This document shows positions 34,877 to 45,639 of a stretch of DNA of 64,000 bases, one piece after another. Within the stretch, counting starts at the first letter, position 1, and each line of letters opens with the position of its first letter. The translations under genes and the position numbers were made by a program. This stretch comes from Closterium sp. Naga37s-1 (lineage: Eukaryota > Streptophyta > Zygnematophyceae > Desmidiales > Closteriaceae). Where the stretch lies: contig CANJKZ010000400.1 of the NCBI GenBank assembly GCA_947471745.1, forward strand, positions 1 to 64,000, written 5' to 3'. The notes below the pieces were generated by a model. That model ran no database searches and had not been told where the DNA came from. It was given only the letters and a program-made list of their open reading frames with translations.

Positions 34877-36412
34877 CGCAGCATCCCAGTGCACCTTTCG
34901 GTGCCTGCCGGGAGCCACGTAGCGAGCCAGAAGGCTGAGAGGGTATGCGAGGTCAGGTCGTGTGCAAGTCATCAGGTACATGAGGCAGCCCACAAGCTCT
35001 GGATACGGGCCACTTGGCTCTACGGACTCGTCCGAAGGTGGAGCTGAGAGCGAGTGACCGGTAGGCAGAGGAGTGGACTGTGGCGAGGAGTACGTGAAGC
35101 CGAAGCGTTGAAGGACCTGCTGCACCATGTGTGACTGAGTCAAGGTAATGGTGCGCTGTGCTCTGTCCCGGGTGATCCGCAAACCAAGATAGCTTGTCAG
35201 TTCACCCAGGTCTGTGCACGTGTGTCTCTTCTGCAGCTCAGTCTTTACGTGGGCGAGTGCCTCAGTGTCAGCAGTAGCAAAGACGAGGTCGTCTACGTAC
35301 ACGAGAACGTAGAACGGCGGCAGAGTAGTGTCAGTGCGTAAGAACAGAGAAGGGTCAGAAGTGGAAGGAGCAAAACCAAGAGTAGCAAGAGTCGTCCTGA
35401 GTGTGTCGTGCCACTCACGAGGTGCCTGGCGGAGACCGTAGACTGGCCGCCGGAGGCTCCACTGGGTACCAGCTGGAAACGACCCAGTGAAGCCAGGTGG
35501 GCGGCGCAGCCAGATCTCCTCGTACAGGCTGCCCTGTAGGAAGGCTGTGCTGAAGTCAAGCGAGTGGAGCTCGTAGTCACGCTGAGCAGCAATGTGCAGC
35601 AGTACCCGAAGAGTGGTCATCTTCGGGGTAGGGGAGAAGGTCTGAAAGAAGTCAACTCCCTGTCGCTGACTGAAGCCACGTGCAACGTAACGTGCCTTGA
35701 AGACAGGCGGAGAACCCGGCGGCCGCTTCACCCTGAAGATCCACATGCCACTGACGATGTTCGCCCCAGGCGGGGGAACCTCGTCGACGTAGGTGCCTGT
35801 GGACTTCCAGGAAGCCATCTCGGCGTCCATGGCTGCCTGCCACTGAGAGGAGTAGGGACCCTCTATCGCCTCTGCGTAGGAGCGCGGGGTCGGGATGTCT
35901 GGTGCATCCGGGTCTCCCTCAGGGGCAAGCAGCATGGACACGAGATGAGGTACAGAAGCAGCAAAGCACTCAAACTCCTCCTGTCTGTCCTCAAGAACGT
36001 CCGTGCCAAGAGCACACTCACCCCCGACGGTCGGAGGACAGACAGACACAGACGCGGACTCAGTAACAAGACTAGCGGCGTAGTCTAGGCGACAGGCTGC
36101 AGCAAAGTCAACAAGCTCAGTAACAAGAGCAGACGCAGCAGTGGACTCAAACAAAGGGTCAGTGACAGCAGTGGCCAGAAAACGCGTGACAGCTGGACTA
36201 GCAGCACGTAGGGAGTCAGACGCAGGGTCCGGACCGGCAGGAAGAGAGGACGTAAGAGGAGACGGCAGAGGGACACGCTGTGGAGCAGTGGAAGGACGCA
36301 GAGTCATAGAGTGAGTGCCAAGGACAGGAGGAGGACGCGGACGCGAAACACGACCAGCGCGAACAGGACGGACAGGCGACGCAGAACGAGACTCAGGCGA
36401 CACAGGACGAGA
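34877..36412 (-). pseudogene. copia D reverse transcriptase, open but truncated
   Basis: One open frame of about 510 codons. It starts in the Ser/Pro/Arg-rich linker (SPVRPVRAGRVSRP), has the RT N-terminus (WIFRVKRPPGSPPVFKARYV, about 35755-35695), TAFLQGSLYEEIWLRRPPG, PVYGLRQAPREW, VYVDDLVFATADTE (about 35305-35265) and the post-RT block CLMYLMTCTRPDLAYPLS, and ends at YVAPGRHRKVHWDAAK where the copia sequence stops. No stop codon interrupts it, in contrast to the RT of elements A, E, G and H. The RNase H is absent, so it is called a pseudogene. Confidence 0.85.
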
Positions 36413-36430
36413 CTCAGGCTCACGACGCTC

Positions 36431-36482
36431 TAAGGACTACCCCACTACAGCCTAAACAGACTATAACATATATAAGTTTGAC
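36431..36482 (-). repeat. LTR stub of copia D
   Basis: The 52 bp match the start of the copia H LTR (45508) as far as GTAGTCCTTAG and then switch to pol. The switch falls at a short shared AGAG/TAG motif, consistent with a microhomology deletion. Confidence 0.8.
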
Positions 36483-37858
36483 AGCTGCTCCAAATTTGAA
36501 GCTACATATCTCCCATTTCACTAAATATAAAAGGTACAAAGCGGTGGTGCGCTGCACATATTTAAGTGCGCTTGTGCTGTTTTCATAAAACTGACCACAC
36601 TCCTTTGTTCCTTATGGAAAAGCCGAAGTAACGAACGACACATTCCCAGTATAAAAGTAGGCGTTGTCTGCTGAATCTAATTCCATTTGTAAGTAATTTT
36701 GTGGAAAATGCTCAACATCATGTTCTGTATATTATCACATCATAATTCCCGGAACGAATCTCGACTCATATAGAACTGGACCCTAAATTTTGTGCGATTT
36801 CCCATGACAGGCTATAAATTTCTCGAAGGAAGAGATGCAGCACCAACCCCACCTAGCTTGCCTCCCTTCCACGCCCATCTTCCCTCCCTCTGCCTGCAAA
36901 AATCCTTTCTTCCCTCATCCGTTGCTGGGTGACGAGACGAGATCCATAGAGCAGACGATTCCGCAGTGAAGGCCCGGGGTTTTTGTTGTATTACAGGCCA
37001 AGGCGCGGTGGGGGGTTCTTCTCTGCTCGGAGCTGGTCTGGGCCCACACAACTTGCCAGCTAGCCCCTTAACGAATCTCTTATCAGTAGCTAGCGTTGGA
37101 CAGCTGGGTAGTCTTTATGTGCGTTTTGACTCGTCGACTCAAAACGCAACTTGGGCCAGCTAGATGGCCCCTCAACGGACAGCTGGGCAGTCATTATCAG
37201 TATCCAGTGTTGGACACCTGTGTATTCTTTACCCAGACTCGAGCCTCTGTTTGTCTTCTGGTTGAACAACAGTGTGTCTCGAGCCACATGTGGCAATGCA
37301 CTACGTTCGGAATGATTGAGACAATATGAGTAGCTTGTGTCGACGGAGCAAGAGAAGACGCGACCGGCACTGAATCTTCCTTTTTATATGAGATGCTCTG
37401 ATCAGACCCGCCAATCGCTCGAGAAAGGCTTTTGAGGCGCCTCAAAAGTCCTTCCTAGGTGGGCGAGACAAGACAAGTCACAATTCTCACAGTCTTGGAG
37501 TGTTCTAGAAAGAATGCGTAGTACATCTTACTGATTCTCCGATTAGATCCACTAATTGCTCTAGGGAGTCAAGATAGGTCACAGATTCGCTTTTGAGAAT
37601 CCTCGGAAGGGACAATCTCTCTGTCACTATTCCGATTTGAAAAATTGTGACCGTCTCGCCTCTCCGAAAAACCAGATCGCGTCGCTCGGTTCGCAGCATT
37701 ATCATAATGATGGTGCTACCGTGATAGCATCATCCTATTGAGAAATCTCAAAGCAATACCAACCTGTTGTCGGCGTGAAGCATCCTAAATTGGTGACCAT
37801 ACAGCCAGTCAGCATGTCAAACGTGCAAGATCGAGTCGACGAGGAGAATGGCGGCGAG
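36483..37858. other. intergenic, no gene recognised
   Basis: About 1.4 kb. It has a strong imperfect hairpin at 37122-37148 (GCGTTTTGA ... TCAAAACGC) and AT-richer stretches. No reading frame I would defend. The last five bases (37854-37858, GCGAG) would be the target duplication of copia E. Confidence 0.5.
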
Positions 37859-37989
37859 TGTCAAAAGAATGAATGAGAATGAATGCATTGAACAGAAGTT
37901 GGGTACAAGTACTAACCCTAATTGGGTTGTACCCCTTATGGGCTACCCCACTATAGCCTAAACAGACTGTAGCAGATATAAGTTTGACA
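37859..37989 (-). repeat. 3' LTR of copia E
   Basis: A 131-bp LTR. Read on the minus strand it starts TGTCAAACTTATATCTGC. The polypurine tract (CTATGGGGGTG on the minus strand) lies at 37990 onward. Its first 30 bases differ from the 5' LTR at 43285-43416. Confidence 0.85.
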
Positions 37990-38218
37990 CACCCCCATAG
38001 GCAAAGTGGGGGAGAACAAGTGGTCACAAGACCAGTCAAGAAAAGCAAAGCAAGCTCAGGGTGGATCACAAAATCACCACACGGTCCGAGCACAAGCAAA
38101 GGGCCACAAGCCCAGTTCACATGCAGAGTTACATAAAATAGAACAAACAATACTGTGATCATACCCTAGCAAGTATAAGCATGCAGGTGTATATATATAC
38201 ATCACAGTACAAGCAAAG

Positions 38219-39521
38219 TCACGTAGTGAGCAAGTGAGGCAAAGTAGGCACAAGGCCTAACATAGTAAAGAAGCGCTGATGATCACCAGGCGGAAGTGCC
38301 TTGGTGAATATATCAGCAGTGTTGGCCCTAGTGGCCACGTATGCAAGACGAAGCTGGCCACGTTGCTGAAACTCTCGAGCAAGGAAGTATCGCAGAGCGA
38401 TGTGCTTCGTTCTGTGCTCGAGTCTGTGCTCCTGACACAAGGCAATCATGGCCTTGTTGTCTACGTACAGAACTGGAGGCGAACGAGGCTGCTCTCCCAA
38501 GTCAGTCAGCAGGTAGGTGAGCCAGCGTAGCTCCTGTGCAGCCATGGCCCCTGCGTAGATCTCAAGCTCACAACTGGAACTGAGAACCGAAGACGAGCGG
38601 TTAGACCACCAGGAAACAGAGTCGGAACCGAGGCTGAAGGTGTAACCCTGTGACGACCGCTGTGTAGCTGAGTTGTCAACCCAAGAAGCGTCTGCATGAC
38701 CAGTAAGGACAACTGGACCCCGTCCTCCAAGCATGAGCCCCATGCCCGACGTACTGCACAAGTAACGCAGTACCCTCTTCGCATCAACCCAGTGCACCTT
38801 TCGGTGCCTACCGGGAGCCACGTAGCGAGCCAGGAGGCTGAGAGGGTACAAGAGGTCAGGTCCTGTGCACGTCATCAGGTACATGAGGCAACCCACAAGC
38901 TCTGGGTACGGACCACTCGGCTCTACGGACTCGTTCGAAGGTGGAGCTCAGAGCGAGTGGCCGGTATACAGAGGAGTGGGCTGTGGCGAGGAGAACTGGA
39001 AGCCGAAGCGCTGAAGGACCTGGTGCACCATGTGTGACTGAGTCAGTGTGATGGTGCGCCATGCTCTGTCCTGGGTGATCTATAAGCCAAGATAGCTGCG
39101 CAGTTTACCCAGGTCAGTGCACGTGTGTCTCTTCTGCAGCTCCGACTTCACAATGGTCAGTGCCTCAGTGTCAGCAGTAGCAAAAACCAGGTCGTCGACG
39201 TACACGAGGACGTAGAACGGCGACAGTGCTGTGTCGGTGCATAGAATAAGCAGTGGGCCAGCAGTAGAAGGAGTAAACCCCAGAGCCGCAAGTGTAGTCC
39301 TCAGTGTGTCGTGCCACTCGCGAGGCGCCTGGCGGAGACCGTAGACTGGCCGCCGGAGGCTCCACTAGGTACCTGCAAGAAACGACCCAGTGAAGCCAGG
39401 TGGGCGGCGCAGCCAGATCTCCTCGTGCAGGCTGCCCTGCAAGAAGGCTGTACTGAAGTCCAGAGAGTGCAACTCGTAGTCACGTTGAGCAGCGACGTGC
39501 AGCAACACCCGAAGAGTAGTC
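38219..39521 (-). pseudogene. copia E RT C-terminus and RNase H
   Basis: Minus-strand pol piece. RT fragment with the YVDD site at about 39205-39190, then CLMYLMTCTGPDLLYPLS and RNase H with SSSCELEIYAGAMAAQELRWLTY and YVDNKAMIALC, ending at the stop 38219. A TAG (39367-39365) and a frame change near 38950 break it. It stops abruptly at 39521, where the plus-strand LTR of copia F begins. Confidence 0.85.
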
Positions 39522-39653
39522 TGTCAGAATGTTATAGTGCTTACATTTGTGTAGGCTATAGTGGGGTAGCCTATAAAGGGTACAACCCAATTAGGGTTAG
39601 TACTTGTACCCACCTGTTTCATAGTTCATTCATTCTCGTTCGTTAGTTTGACA
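39522..39653 (+). repeat. 5' LTR of copia F
   Basis: A 132-bp LTR, TGTCAGAATG ... GTTTGACA, very similar to 2246-2376 and 43285-43416. Confidence 0.92.
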
Positions 39654-39779
39654 TGGTTTCAGAGCAGGTCCTTCGCTAGGACCGTTTTTTTAGGGCCCAC
39701 CACAGCACTGCCCCACTAGCCGCCCTGCTGGCTCACGCGCCGCCCTCTGCAGCCCTCGTGACGCACCTACTGCCCAGCG

Positions 39780-39985
39780 TGCCGCCCCTAGGCCCGTCGA
39801 CCTAGGCCCACCCGTCGCCTCTAGGCCCGTCGACCTAGGCCCCGCGCGTCAACCTAGGCCCGTCCGTCGACCTAGGCCCTTGCTGGCCCGCCCACCCGTC
39901 GACCTAGGCCCGTCGACCTAGGCCCCCTCGTGGCCCGCCCGCCTGTCGACCTCGGCCAGCCCGTCGACCTAGGCCCCTGCAGCCC
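39780..39985 (+). repeat. GTCGACCTAGGCCC repeats in the copia F leader
   Basis: About eight irregular copies of GTCGACCTAGGCCC in the untranslated leader, followed to about 40600 by CTGCAGCCC/GCCGCCCCT blocks. ATG codons are scarce before the gag start at 40658. Frames that stay open across the leader reflect the lack of A and T, not coding. Confidence 0.75.
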
Positions 39986-40657
39986 CGCGCATCGCCCCTA
40001 GGCCCCCGCGCGTCACCCCCGCTGCCCTCGTGCCGCCCCTGCAGTCCCGCGCGTCGCCCCTAGGCCCCCGCGCGTCGCCCCTGCTGCCCTCGTGCCGCCC
40101 CTGCTGCCCTCGTGCCGCCCCTGCAGTCCTGCGCGCCGCCCCTAGGCCCCCCCCCGTGCGTCGCCCCTGCTGCCCTCGTGCCACCCCTGCAGCCCCTGCA
40201 GCCTCGAGAGCCGCCCCTGCTGCCCTCCTCGCCGCCCCTGCAGTCCCGCGCGTCGCCCCTAGCGGCCCTCCCTGAGCCCCTGCAGCCAGCTAGCCGCCCC
40301 TGCAGCCCCGCGCGCCGCCCTTTGGGGCCCCTTTTGAAGCCCCTGCAGCCCCGCGCGCCGCCTCTTACGGCCCGCCCGCTGCCCCTACGGCACTGCTTGC
40401 CGCCCCTGCAGCCCCGCGCGCCGCCTCTTACGGCCCGCCCTTCGCTCCTGCAGCCAGCAAGCCGCCTCTGCAGCCCCGCGCTCCGCCCTTTGCGGCACTC
40501 TCGCAGCCCCTGCTGCCCCACGAGTCGCTCCTTGCGGCCCGCCCACCGCTCCTAGGCCCGCCAGCCGCCTCTCCTGCAGCCTGCGCACCTCCACTTGCAG
40601 CCCGCTTACTTTTCCTTGCACTGCTTGGCTCCTACCCGCCCTGTGTACTGCACTGCT

Positions 40658-42223
40658 ATGGCTTCTCTCCGTGTCCTAGCGTTCAATCATGAGGGCCGTC
40701 CGATCCAGTTCGACACGTGGCTCGACGACTTGCAGCTGTACCTGCTGAGTGACTCTAGAGACAGTGTTTCGTTTTTTGACCACACGTCTGGAGCCACTCC
40801 CGCCCCTCCCGCCACAGCTGACAGTGCGACTCGCTCACAGTGGCTTACTCGTGACGCTCCTGCTCACTTAGCTATTCACAACCACTTGCCGTTGGCCGAA
40901 TGCGCTCACTTCGGACAGCACAGGACTGCACAGGCGCTGTACGACGCTGTAGTCGCTCGTTACTCCTCCCCTGCCACAGCTGCTCTAGGCCGTCTTCTAC
41001 TGCCCTACCTGTTTCCCGAGCTGTCCGCCTTTGCCATAGTAGAGGACCTTGTTTCCCACCTTCGCACTAGCGACGCCCGCTACCGCGCTGCCCTCCCCGC
41101 AGAGTTCCTTCACAAGAACCCGCCCCCGATGTACATCACTCTCTACTTTATAGTCACTCGCCTCCCTGACTCTCTTCGCGCTGTCAGGGACAAATTTCTC
41201 GCACTCGACCCCACAGTCCTCACTGTTGACCTGCTCGAACAGCACCTCCTTGCAGCTGAGACTAGTGTAGTCGCTGTAGGTGCCGCTCGTGGCACTCCTC
41301 GCACGCCCTTCTTTGAGGGGTGTTCCCCCTCCCCCCTTGCCCCCTCCTACGCCTCTGCTGCTGCTGTCGACGTCCTTGGTGCTGAAGATGTCGGGGCTAC
41401 ATCTTCTAGTGGGAAGCGCCGCAGCAGCAAAGGCAAGGGTGGGAGAGGTGGTGGCGGTGGCAGCGGGGGTGGTGGTGGGGGCAGCAGTGGAGGTGGTGGG
41501 GGCTGTAGAGGTGGTGGCGGTGGTGGGAGTGGTGGCGGGAGTGGGGGCTTTGGCGGCGTCGGTGGTGGCAGTGGTGGTGGTGGCGGTAGTGGCGGCAGTG
41601 GGAGTGGTGGTGGTAGGGCTGGAGCTGCTAAGTGGGGAGGTTCTTGCGGTGGACAGAGGCAGCACCAGCAGCATCGAGTGCGAGACCCCATCGCCCCAGC
41701 AGCTTTGTGAGTGGTTTTCTCGGCGCCTGGGGGTAGTGGTAGCTGCCCGTATGTCATTCGCACGGGAGACATGCGGGAAGCCCCACACTCAGCATTGCTG
41801 CTTCTCCCGCCTAGACGACGCTTGGCGCGCAGAGTTTGGTGACGAAGCCGAGCGCCCCTGCTGGGCAGAGCTGCTCAGGTCGCAGGTTGCCATCTTTGAT
41901 CTTGATCATTTTAATGCTATCATTGCTGCTATGTATGCATTGTCTGTTAGTGCTGAGGGTGACTGCTACCTGTGTGTGCCGCCTGACCCAGGTATAGAGG
42001 CTGCTGCTCTAGGTGCTAGTGAGTCTTCTCTCCCTGGTACTGCGCCTGCTGAGGCCTTGCACACCTTTACGCTTGACTCAGGTGCTTCACGATGTTTCTT
42101 TCGTGACAGCACCACCCTCACTCCTCTCTCTGCATCTGTACCAGTCCGACTGGCTGACCCCTCCGAGGGCCCAGTCGTTGCCCGTTCCTCCACTGTTCTC
42201 CCTTGTCCAGCGGTTCCGTCCGG
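40658..42223 (+). pseudogene. copia F gag and protease, frameshifted
   Basis: Gag starts at ATG 40658 (MASLRVLAFNHEGRPIQFD). It has the usual gag core (LYDAVVARYSSPATAALGRL, ITLYFIVTRLPDSLRAVRDK), then a poly-glycine tract from about 41450. The frame changes inside the glycine tract. The other frame carries the C-terminal gag finger (CGKPHTQHCCF) and the protease block FTLDSGASRCFF (about 42067-42102). The join with E then ends it at TAG 42231. Unlike other copias, the gag finger is the long-spaced type (see the findings). Confidence 0.85.
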
Positions 42224-43018
42224 CAGAAAGTAGCGCTCACGGCTCTCTCCACTGACGCGGGCTGGGCCCCACTCGTCCATGTGGAGAGTCTGCAGGGGAG
42301 CAGTCGTCGGGGGAAACGAGGAGGAGTGAGGAGCGGCGCGCTGCCGCCCCTCGACGCAAGGAAGGCAGGGCGGGGCAGGCGAGGGCGGGAGGGGAGGCAG
42401 AGACCGGGGGAGACCAGACAGAAGGAGGCGGGAGTGCATGCCACGAAGGCGTGGCAGGGAGGGGTGACCAAGTCGGTGGTGCCAAAGGAGAGTCTGGTGC
42501 GACAGGAGGCGACACGAGCAAGGGGGTGCTACCTGACCTGACGCGGGCACCTGGGCAGACGCAGCTACATGAGGAGGCGCAGTAGCCAGGGTGTACAGAC
42601 TCGACCCAGGCCGACGGGTGAACATGGCCAGGTGGCGGCCCGTCCATGTACACGTGCAGATGGACACACGCTGACCCCCAGGAGTGGTGGTAGTGACCAT
42701 CGTGTCCTGGAGGGTAGCGGTACTCACCAAGTTCGTAGAGAACGAGGGGAGGTGAAGGCTTGACAGTGAGCCGGACGGAACCGCCGGACACGGGAGAACA
42801 GTGGCGGAACGGGCAAGGACTGGGCCCCCGGAGGGGTCAGCCAGTCTGACCGGTACAGGTGCAGAGAGAGGAGTGAGGGTGGTGCTGTCGCGAAAGAAAC
42901 AGCGTGAAGCACCTGAGTCAAGCGTAAACGTGTGCAAGGCCTCAGCAGGCGCAGTACCAGGGAGAGCAGACTCACTAGCACCTAGAGCTGCAGCCTCTAT
43001 ACCTGGGTCAGGCGGCAC
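42224..43018 (-). pseudogene. copia E protease to N-terminal integrase; gag deleted
   Basis: Minus strand. The leader joins directly to PPDPGIEAAALGA (43018), so gag is missing. Then come protease LDSGASRCFF, the linker FSTNLVSTATLQD, and the integrase zinc-binding part (HHRLGHPSLPRLRGM, CLPCVEGRQRA), ending at SGESRERYF where it meets copia F. The frame is open throughout. Confidence 0.85.
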
Positions 43019-43284
43019 ACACAGGGTGGACGGGCAGGCGCGCGGGGCAACAGGGTCGATGGGCGGGCCGGGGCCTAGGGGCGACAGGCGGGCCGGGGCC
43101 TAGGGGCGACGGGCGCGCGGGGCCTAGGGTCGACGGGCGGGCCGCAAGAGGGCGGCGCGCGGGGTAGTAGGTGCAGCACGAGGGTTGCTGAGGGCAGCGC
43201 GTGAGCCAGCAGGGCGGCTAGTGGGGCAGCTCTGTGGTGTGCCCTAAAAAAATTGGTCCTAACGAAGGACCTGCTCTGAAACCA

Positions 43285-43416
43285 TGTCAAAAGAATGAAC
43301 GCGAATGAATGCATTGAACAGAAGTTGGGTACAAGTACTAACCCTAATTGGGTGGTACCCCTTATGGGCTACCCCACTATAGCCTACACAAATGTAAGCA
43401 CTATGACATTCTGACA
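43285..43416 (-). repeat. 5' LTR of copia E
   Basis: A 132-bp LTR. On the minus strand it starts TGTCAGAATGTCATAGTG and ends TTTTGACA, followed by the primer site. Confidence 0.9.
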
Positions 43417-44695
43417 TCGAGATGGGCACCGAAGATGCCGCAGGCGCCCCGAGGAACCTCCTGTGGTGGTTCCCCAGCCGAGGCGGCAATTGGAGCTTCG
43501 GTTGGCAAAAAATCCAAATCTCCGACAGCAGTACGGCGACAGATGCAACGTCGGATGCGACATCAGCAAGCGCATCGCCCACCGAGACAACCATCGCGAA
43601 AAAAGGCAGTTCAAAAAGCAATGTAAAAGTTACTCGGCTGCAACTTTCAAGATGTTTTTTTTACGCCAGAAAAAAATCAAGGTTCTAAAACTGTGTACCG
43701 AACGTAACTTGCGATGCAACTTTTCCGTCACTCTTCCGTCACTAACTGTACACGTTGACTCAACTAACCAAGTATACACAACATCAACTTTTCCGTCAAT
43801 TTTGAGCGACCTGAACGAAAGTGTCACGACAACGCCACATGGCGTACACCACACTCGAGATGAAACTTTGAAATGCTGACTTGGCGTCTACCGAACCCTA
43901 ACGTCAACCGTCGAAAAAGATGACGATCAACGCACGTAATCCTTCCATGTGGACCAATCAGATCATGCGATTCAGTGTACTGTAACAAATATCGATTGGC
44001 TGGCGATTTATACAAAAACCGTTGTGACGATTGTGGTTCATCCGACAATGGCACAACATATAATGAAATTGTATCTCTTTATTACCGTAAATTATCACAA
44101 CTGACAAAAAACGGTACACATTTTCGTTTCCAACCCTATCCGTAACTTAAGACTGCAGTGTTAGGTTTCTAGACCTGCGTCTCTGAAATAAAAACTCTAC
44201 AAGTTAGAGCCGATGTAAACAGGAAAAACAGACATGGAAACATGTCTAACAAACAAACCAAGATAGCGTTTTCAGCACTCACCTGTGAGGTTAGTAACAA
44301 TGGAGTACGCTGTAGTGTTGGAAAATATACAAACTGTGTTTCTCGTTGACGATAGGTCTGCAGTAACAGGTACGCCATGCAAATGACGCATAATGCGATT
44401 GTAGACATGTATACTCCTACAAGGAAAAAAGGTGGGCGATGGCGTTCACATCTATGAAACCTGCACACATAATGTTTCTGCTACGCACGACTTTGAGCTT
44501 GCTCCAATGGGATTAGTGTGACCACTGCGCGAACACCAAATGCATCGTACTTAGCCTTTGCATAGACGGTTGCGGTGGCTCTAACTATGATGGTAACACA
44601 TGGAGACGATATGCTGCATAGTGTGGAAAAATAAGAAGAGGTAGGGGGCTGAAGAGGGATGAAAAAAAAGGGTGTCAAAACGAGAGCGAGGTTAC
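43417..44695. other. pre-insertion DNA left of copia G; no gene recognised
   Basis: About 1.3 kb. An 89-codon frame from ATG 43422 (MGTEDAAGAPRNLL) starts right at the copia E border and matches nothing I know. TTTTCCGTCAC motifs occur at about 43727-43742 and 43789. A minus-strand frame at 44169-44468 has a hydrophobic stretch but no family resemblance. Position 44695 is contiguous with 62349 once copia G is removed. Confidence 0.45.
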
Positions 44696-44812
44696 TGTCA
44701 AACTTATATAGAGCTTACATTGTGTAGGCTGTAGGGGTACGACCCAATTAGGGTTAGCACTTGTATCCAACATTCTGCTCAATCCAACTCATTCTCGTTC
44801 GTTAGTTTGACA
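44696..44812 (+). repeat. 5' LTR of copia G
   Basis: 117 bp, starting TGTCAAACTTATATAGAGC. It lacks part of the GTGGGGTAGCCCATAAG block seen in its 3' LTR. Its first 20 bases differ from the 3' LTR (TGTCAGAATGATTTAGTGC), although the flanking target duplication matches. Confidence 0.85.
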
Positions 44813-45507
44813 TGGTATCAGAGTAGGTCCTTCCCTAGGACCGAATTTTTTTTTAGGGCCCACCATAGAGCTGCCCCACTAGCCGCCCTGCCGCCCTACC
44901 CTACTGACGCGCCACCCTGCTGGCCACGGCACCGCCCCTAGTAGCTCGTCGCGCCGCCCTTAGCAGCCCACGAGCCACCCCTGCAGCCAACGCGCTGCCC
45001 CTGCAGCCCGCTCGCCACTTCCCTGCGGCCCGCGCGCCGCCTCTGCAGCCCGCGCGCCGCCCGCTTGCGGCCCGCCCGCCGCCCCTAGGCCCGCTCGCCG
45101 CCCTTGCGGCCCGCTCGCCGCCCTTGCGGTCCGCTCGCCGCCCTTGTGGCCCGCTCGCCGCCCGCTTGCGGCTCGCTCGCCGCCCCTGCCGCCCGCTCGC
45201 CGCTTGCTCGCGGCCCGCTCACCACCACTGCAGCCCGCTTGCTGCCCCTACGGCCCGCTCGCCGCCCCTGCTGCTCGCTCGCCGCCTGCCTGCGGCTCGC
45301 TCACCGCCCCTGCCGCCCGCTCGCCACTTGCTCGCGGCCCACTCGCCGCCCCTGCAGCCCGCTCGCCGCCTGCCTGTGGCCCGCTCGCCGCCCCTGTAGC
45401 CCACTTGCCGCCTGTTTGCGGCCAGCTCGCCAACCCCTGCAGCCCACTTGCCGCCTGCCTACGGCTCGCTCGCCCCCCTGCAGCCCGCTAGCCGCACGCC
45501 CGCAGCC

Positions 45508-45639
45508 TGTCAAACTTATATCTACTATAGTCTGTTTAGGCTGTAGTGGGGTAGTCCTTAGAGGGTACAACACTTTTGTGTTTTCTACTTGTACCCTTCT
45601 GCTTTCTAGTTCAATCATTCTTTCGTCAATTATCTCACA
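45508..45639 (+). repeat. 5' LTR of copia H
   Basis: 132 bp, TGTCAAACTTATATCTAC ... TATCTCACA, with the ACAACACTTTTGTGTTTTCT block that distinguishes this subfamily. Confidence 0.95.

Larger units (their letters stand above)
29820..34880 (+). pseudogene. UNC93-like membrane protein gene, copy 1, disabled
   Basis: UNC93-like proteins are multi-pass, MFS-like membrane proteins linked to ion homeostasis. Exons by eye: 29820-30354 (Gly-rich N-terminus, then RRDVLLMSTAFLFFFVAFN), 31545-31608 (LLLLASCYLGVCWSVVWVAH), about 31785-33195 (SSLFGGIFAFNQIIGN, a membrane helix, a loop of roughly 350 residues rich in Ser, Pro and Glu, then LMLLIPLLFYSGLQAAYI), 33438-33653 (RYVVQPLLGA, QWMGGAMMVFGVATAV), about 33905-34021 (LMLLLGAASQAAVLML), about 34396-34519 (FSCALLWGIGATAFQSQITA) and 34779 to about 34877 (YAHWIAWSSAACSAYFLSSP). 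Lesions: a two-base gain in the CG run at 30281-30292 against copy 2, TAG at 31826, a duplicated exon start at 33438/33572, and the rest of the 3' end replaced by copia D. A 15-base in-frame deletion near 30243 removes five residues found in copy 2. Confidence 0.85.
34877..36482 (-). mobile_element. copia D fragment: LTR stub fused to pol, 3' end missing
   Basis: Minus-strand copia of the TGTCAAACTTATAT type. At 36482-36431 lie the first 52 bp of an LTR (TGTCAAACTTATATATG ... GTCCTTAG). These join directly to the integrase-RT linker (AGCGTCGTGAGCC) at about 36430, so gag, protease and integrase are missing. The other end stops inside RNase H at about 34877, abutting UNC93 exon 7. No TSD can be read. 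Confidence 0.85.
39522..42223 (+). mobile_element. copia F, 5' half only
   Basis: 5' LTR (39522-39653), primer site TGGTTTCAGAGC (39654-39665), a GC-rich leader, then gag and protease until 42223, where the sequence turns into minus-strand copia E integrase. The left flank is TAGTC (39517-39521). The right half and second LTR are gone. Confidence 0.85.
37859..43416 (-). mobile_element. copia E, minus strand, carrying half of copia F and a deletion
   Basis: Pieces in the E orientation: 5' LTR 43416-43285, primer site TGGTTTCAGAGC (43284-43273), leader, protease and N-terminal integrase down to 42224, then RT-RNase H 39521 to 38219 and the 3' LTR 37989-37859. Between the last two blocks lies the plus-strand copia F 5' half (39522-42223). 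The simplest model is insertion of F into E's RT followed by one deletion from inside F to inside E's integrase. Flanks GCGAG (37854-37858) and TCGAG (43417-43421) match at four of five bases, a possible decayed TSD. Confidence 0.65.

Noticed and set aside
39700..40600. Long proline/alanine-rich open frames in the copia F leader on both strands (also 45104-45814 and 51240-51630)
   Set aside because: They sit between the primer site and gag, are open in several frames at once, and reflect GC-rich repeats.
39522..43416. Self-integration of one copia cDNA as the source of the head-to-head halves
   Set aside because: The two halves are different copies: one lacks gag, and their sequences differ. 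Insertion plus deletion explains the order of pieces.
43422..43688. An 89-codon gene starting at the copia E border
   Set aside because: No family resemblance, no splice or start support; kept only as a note in the flank entry.
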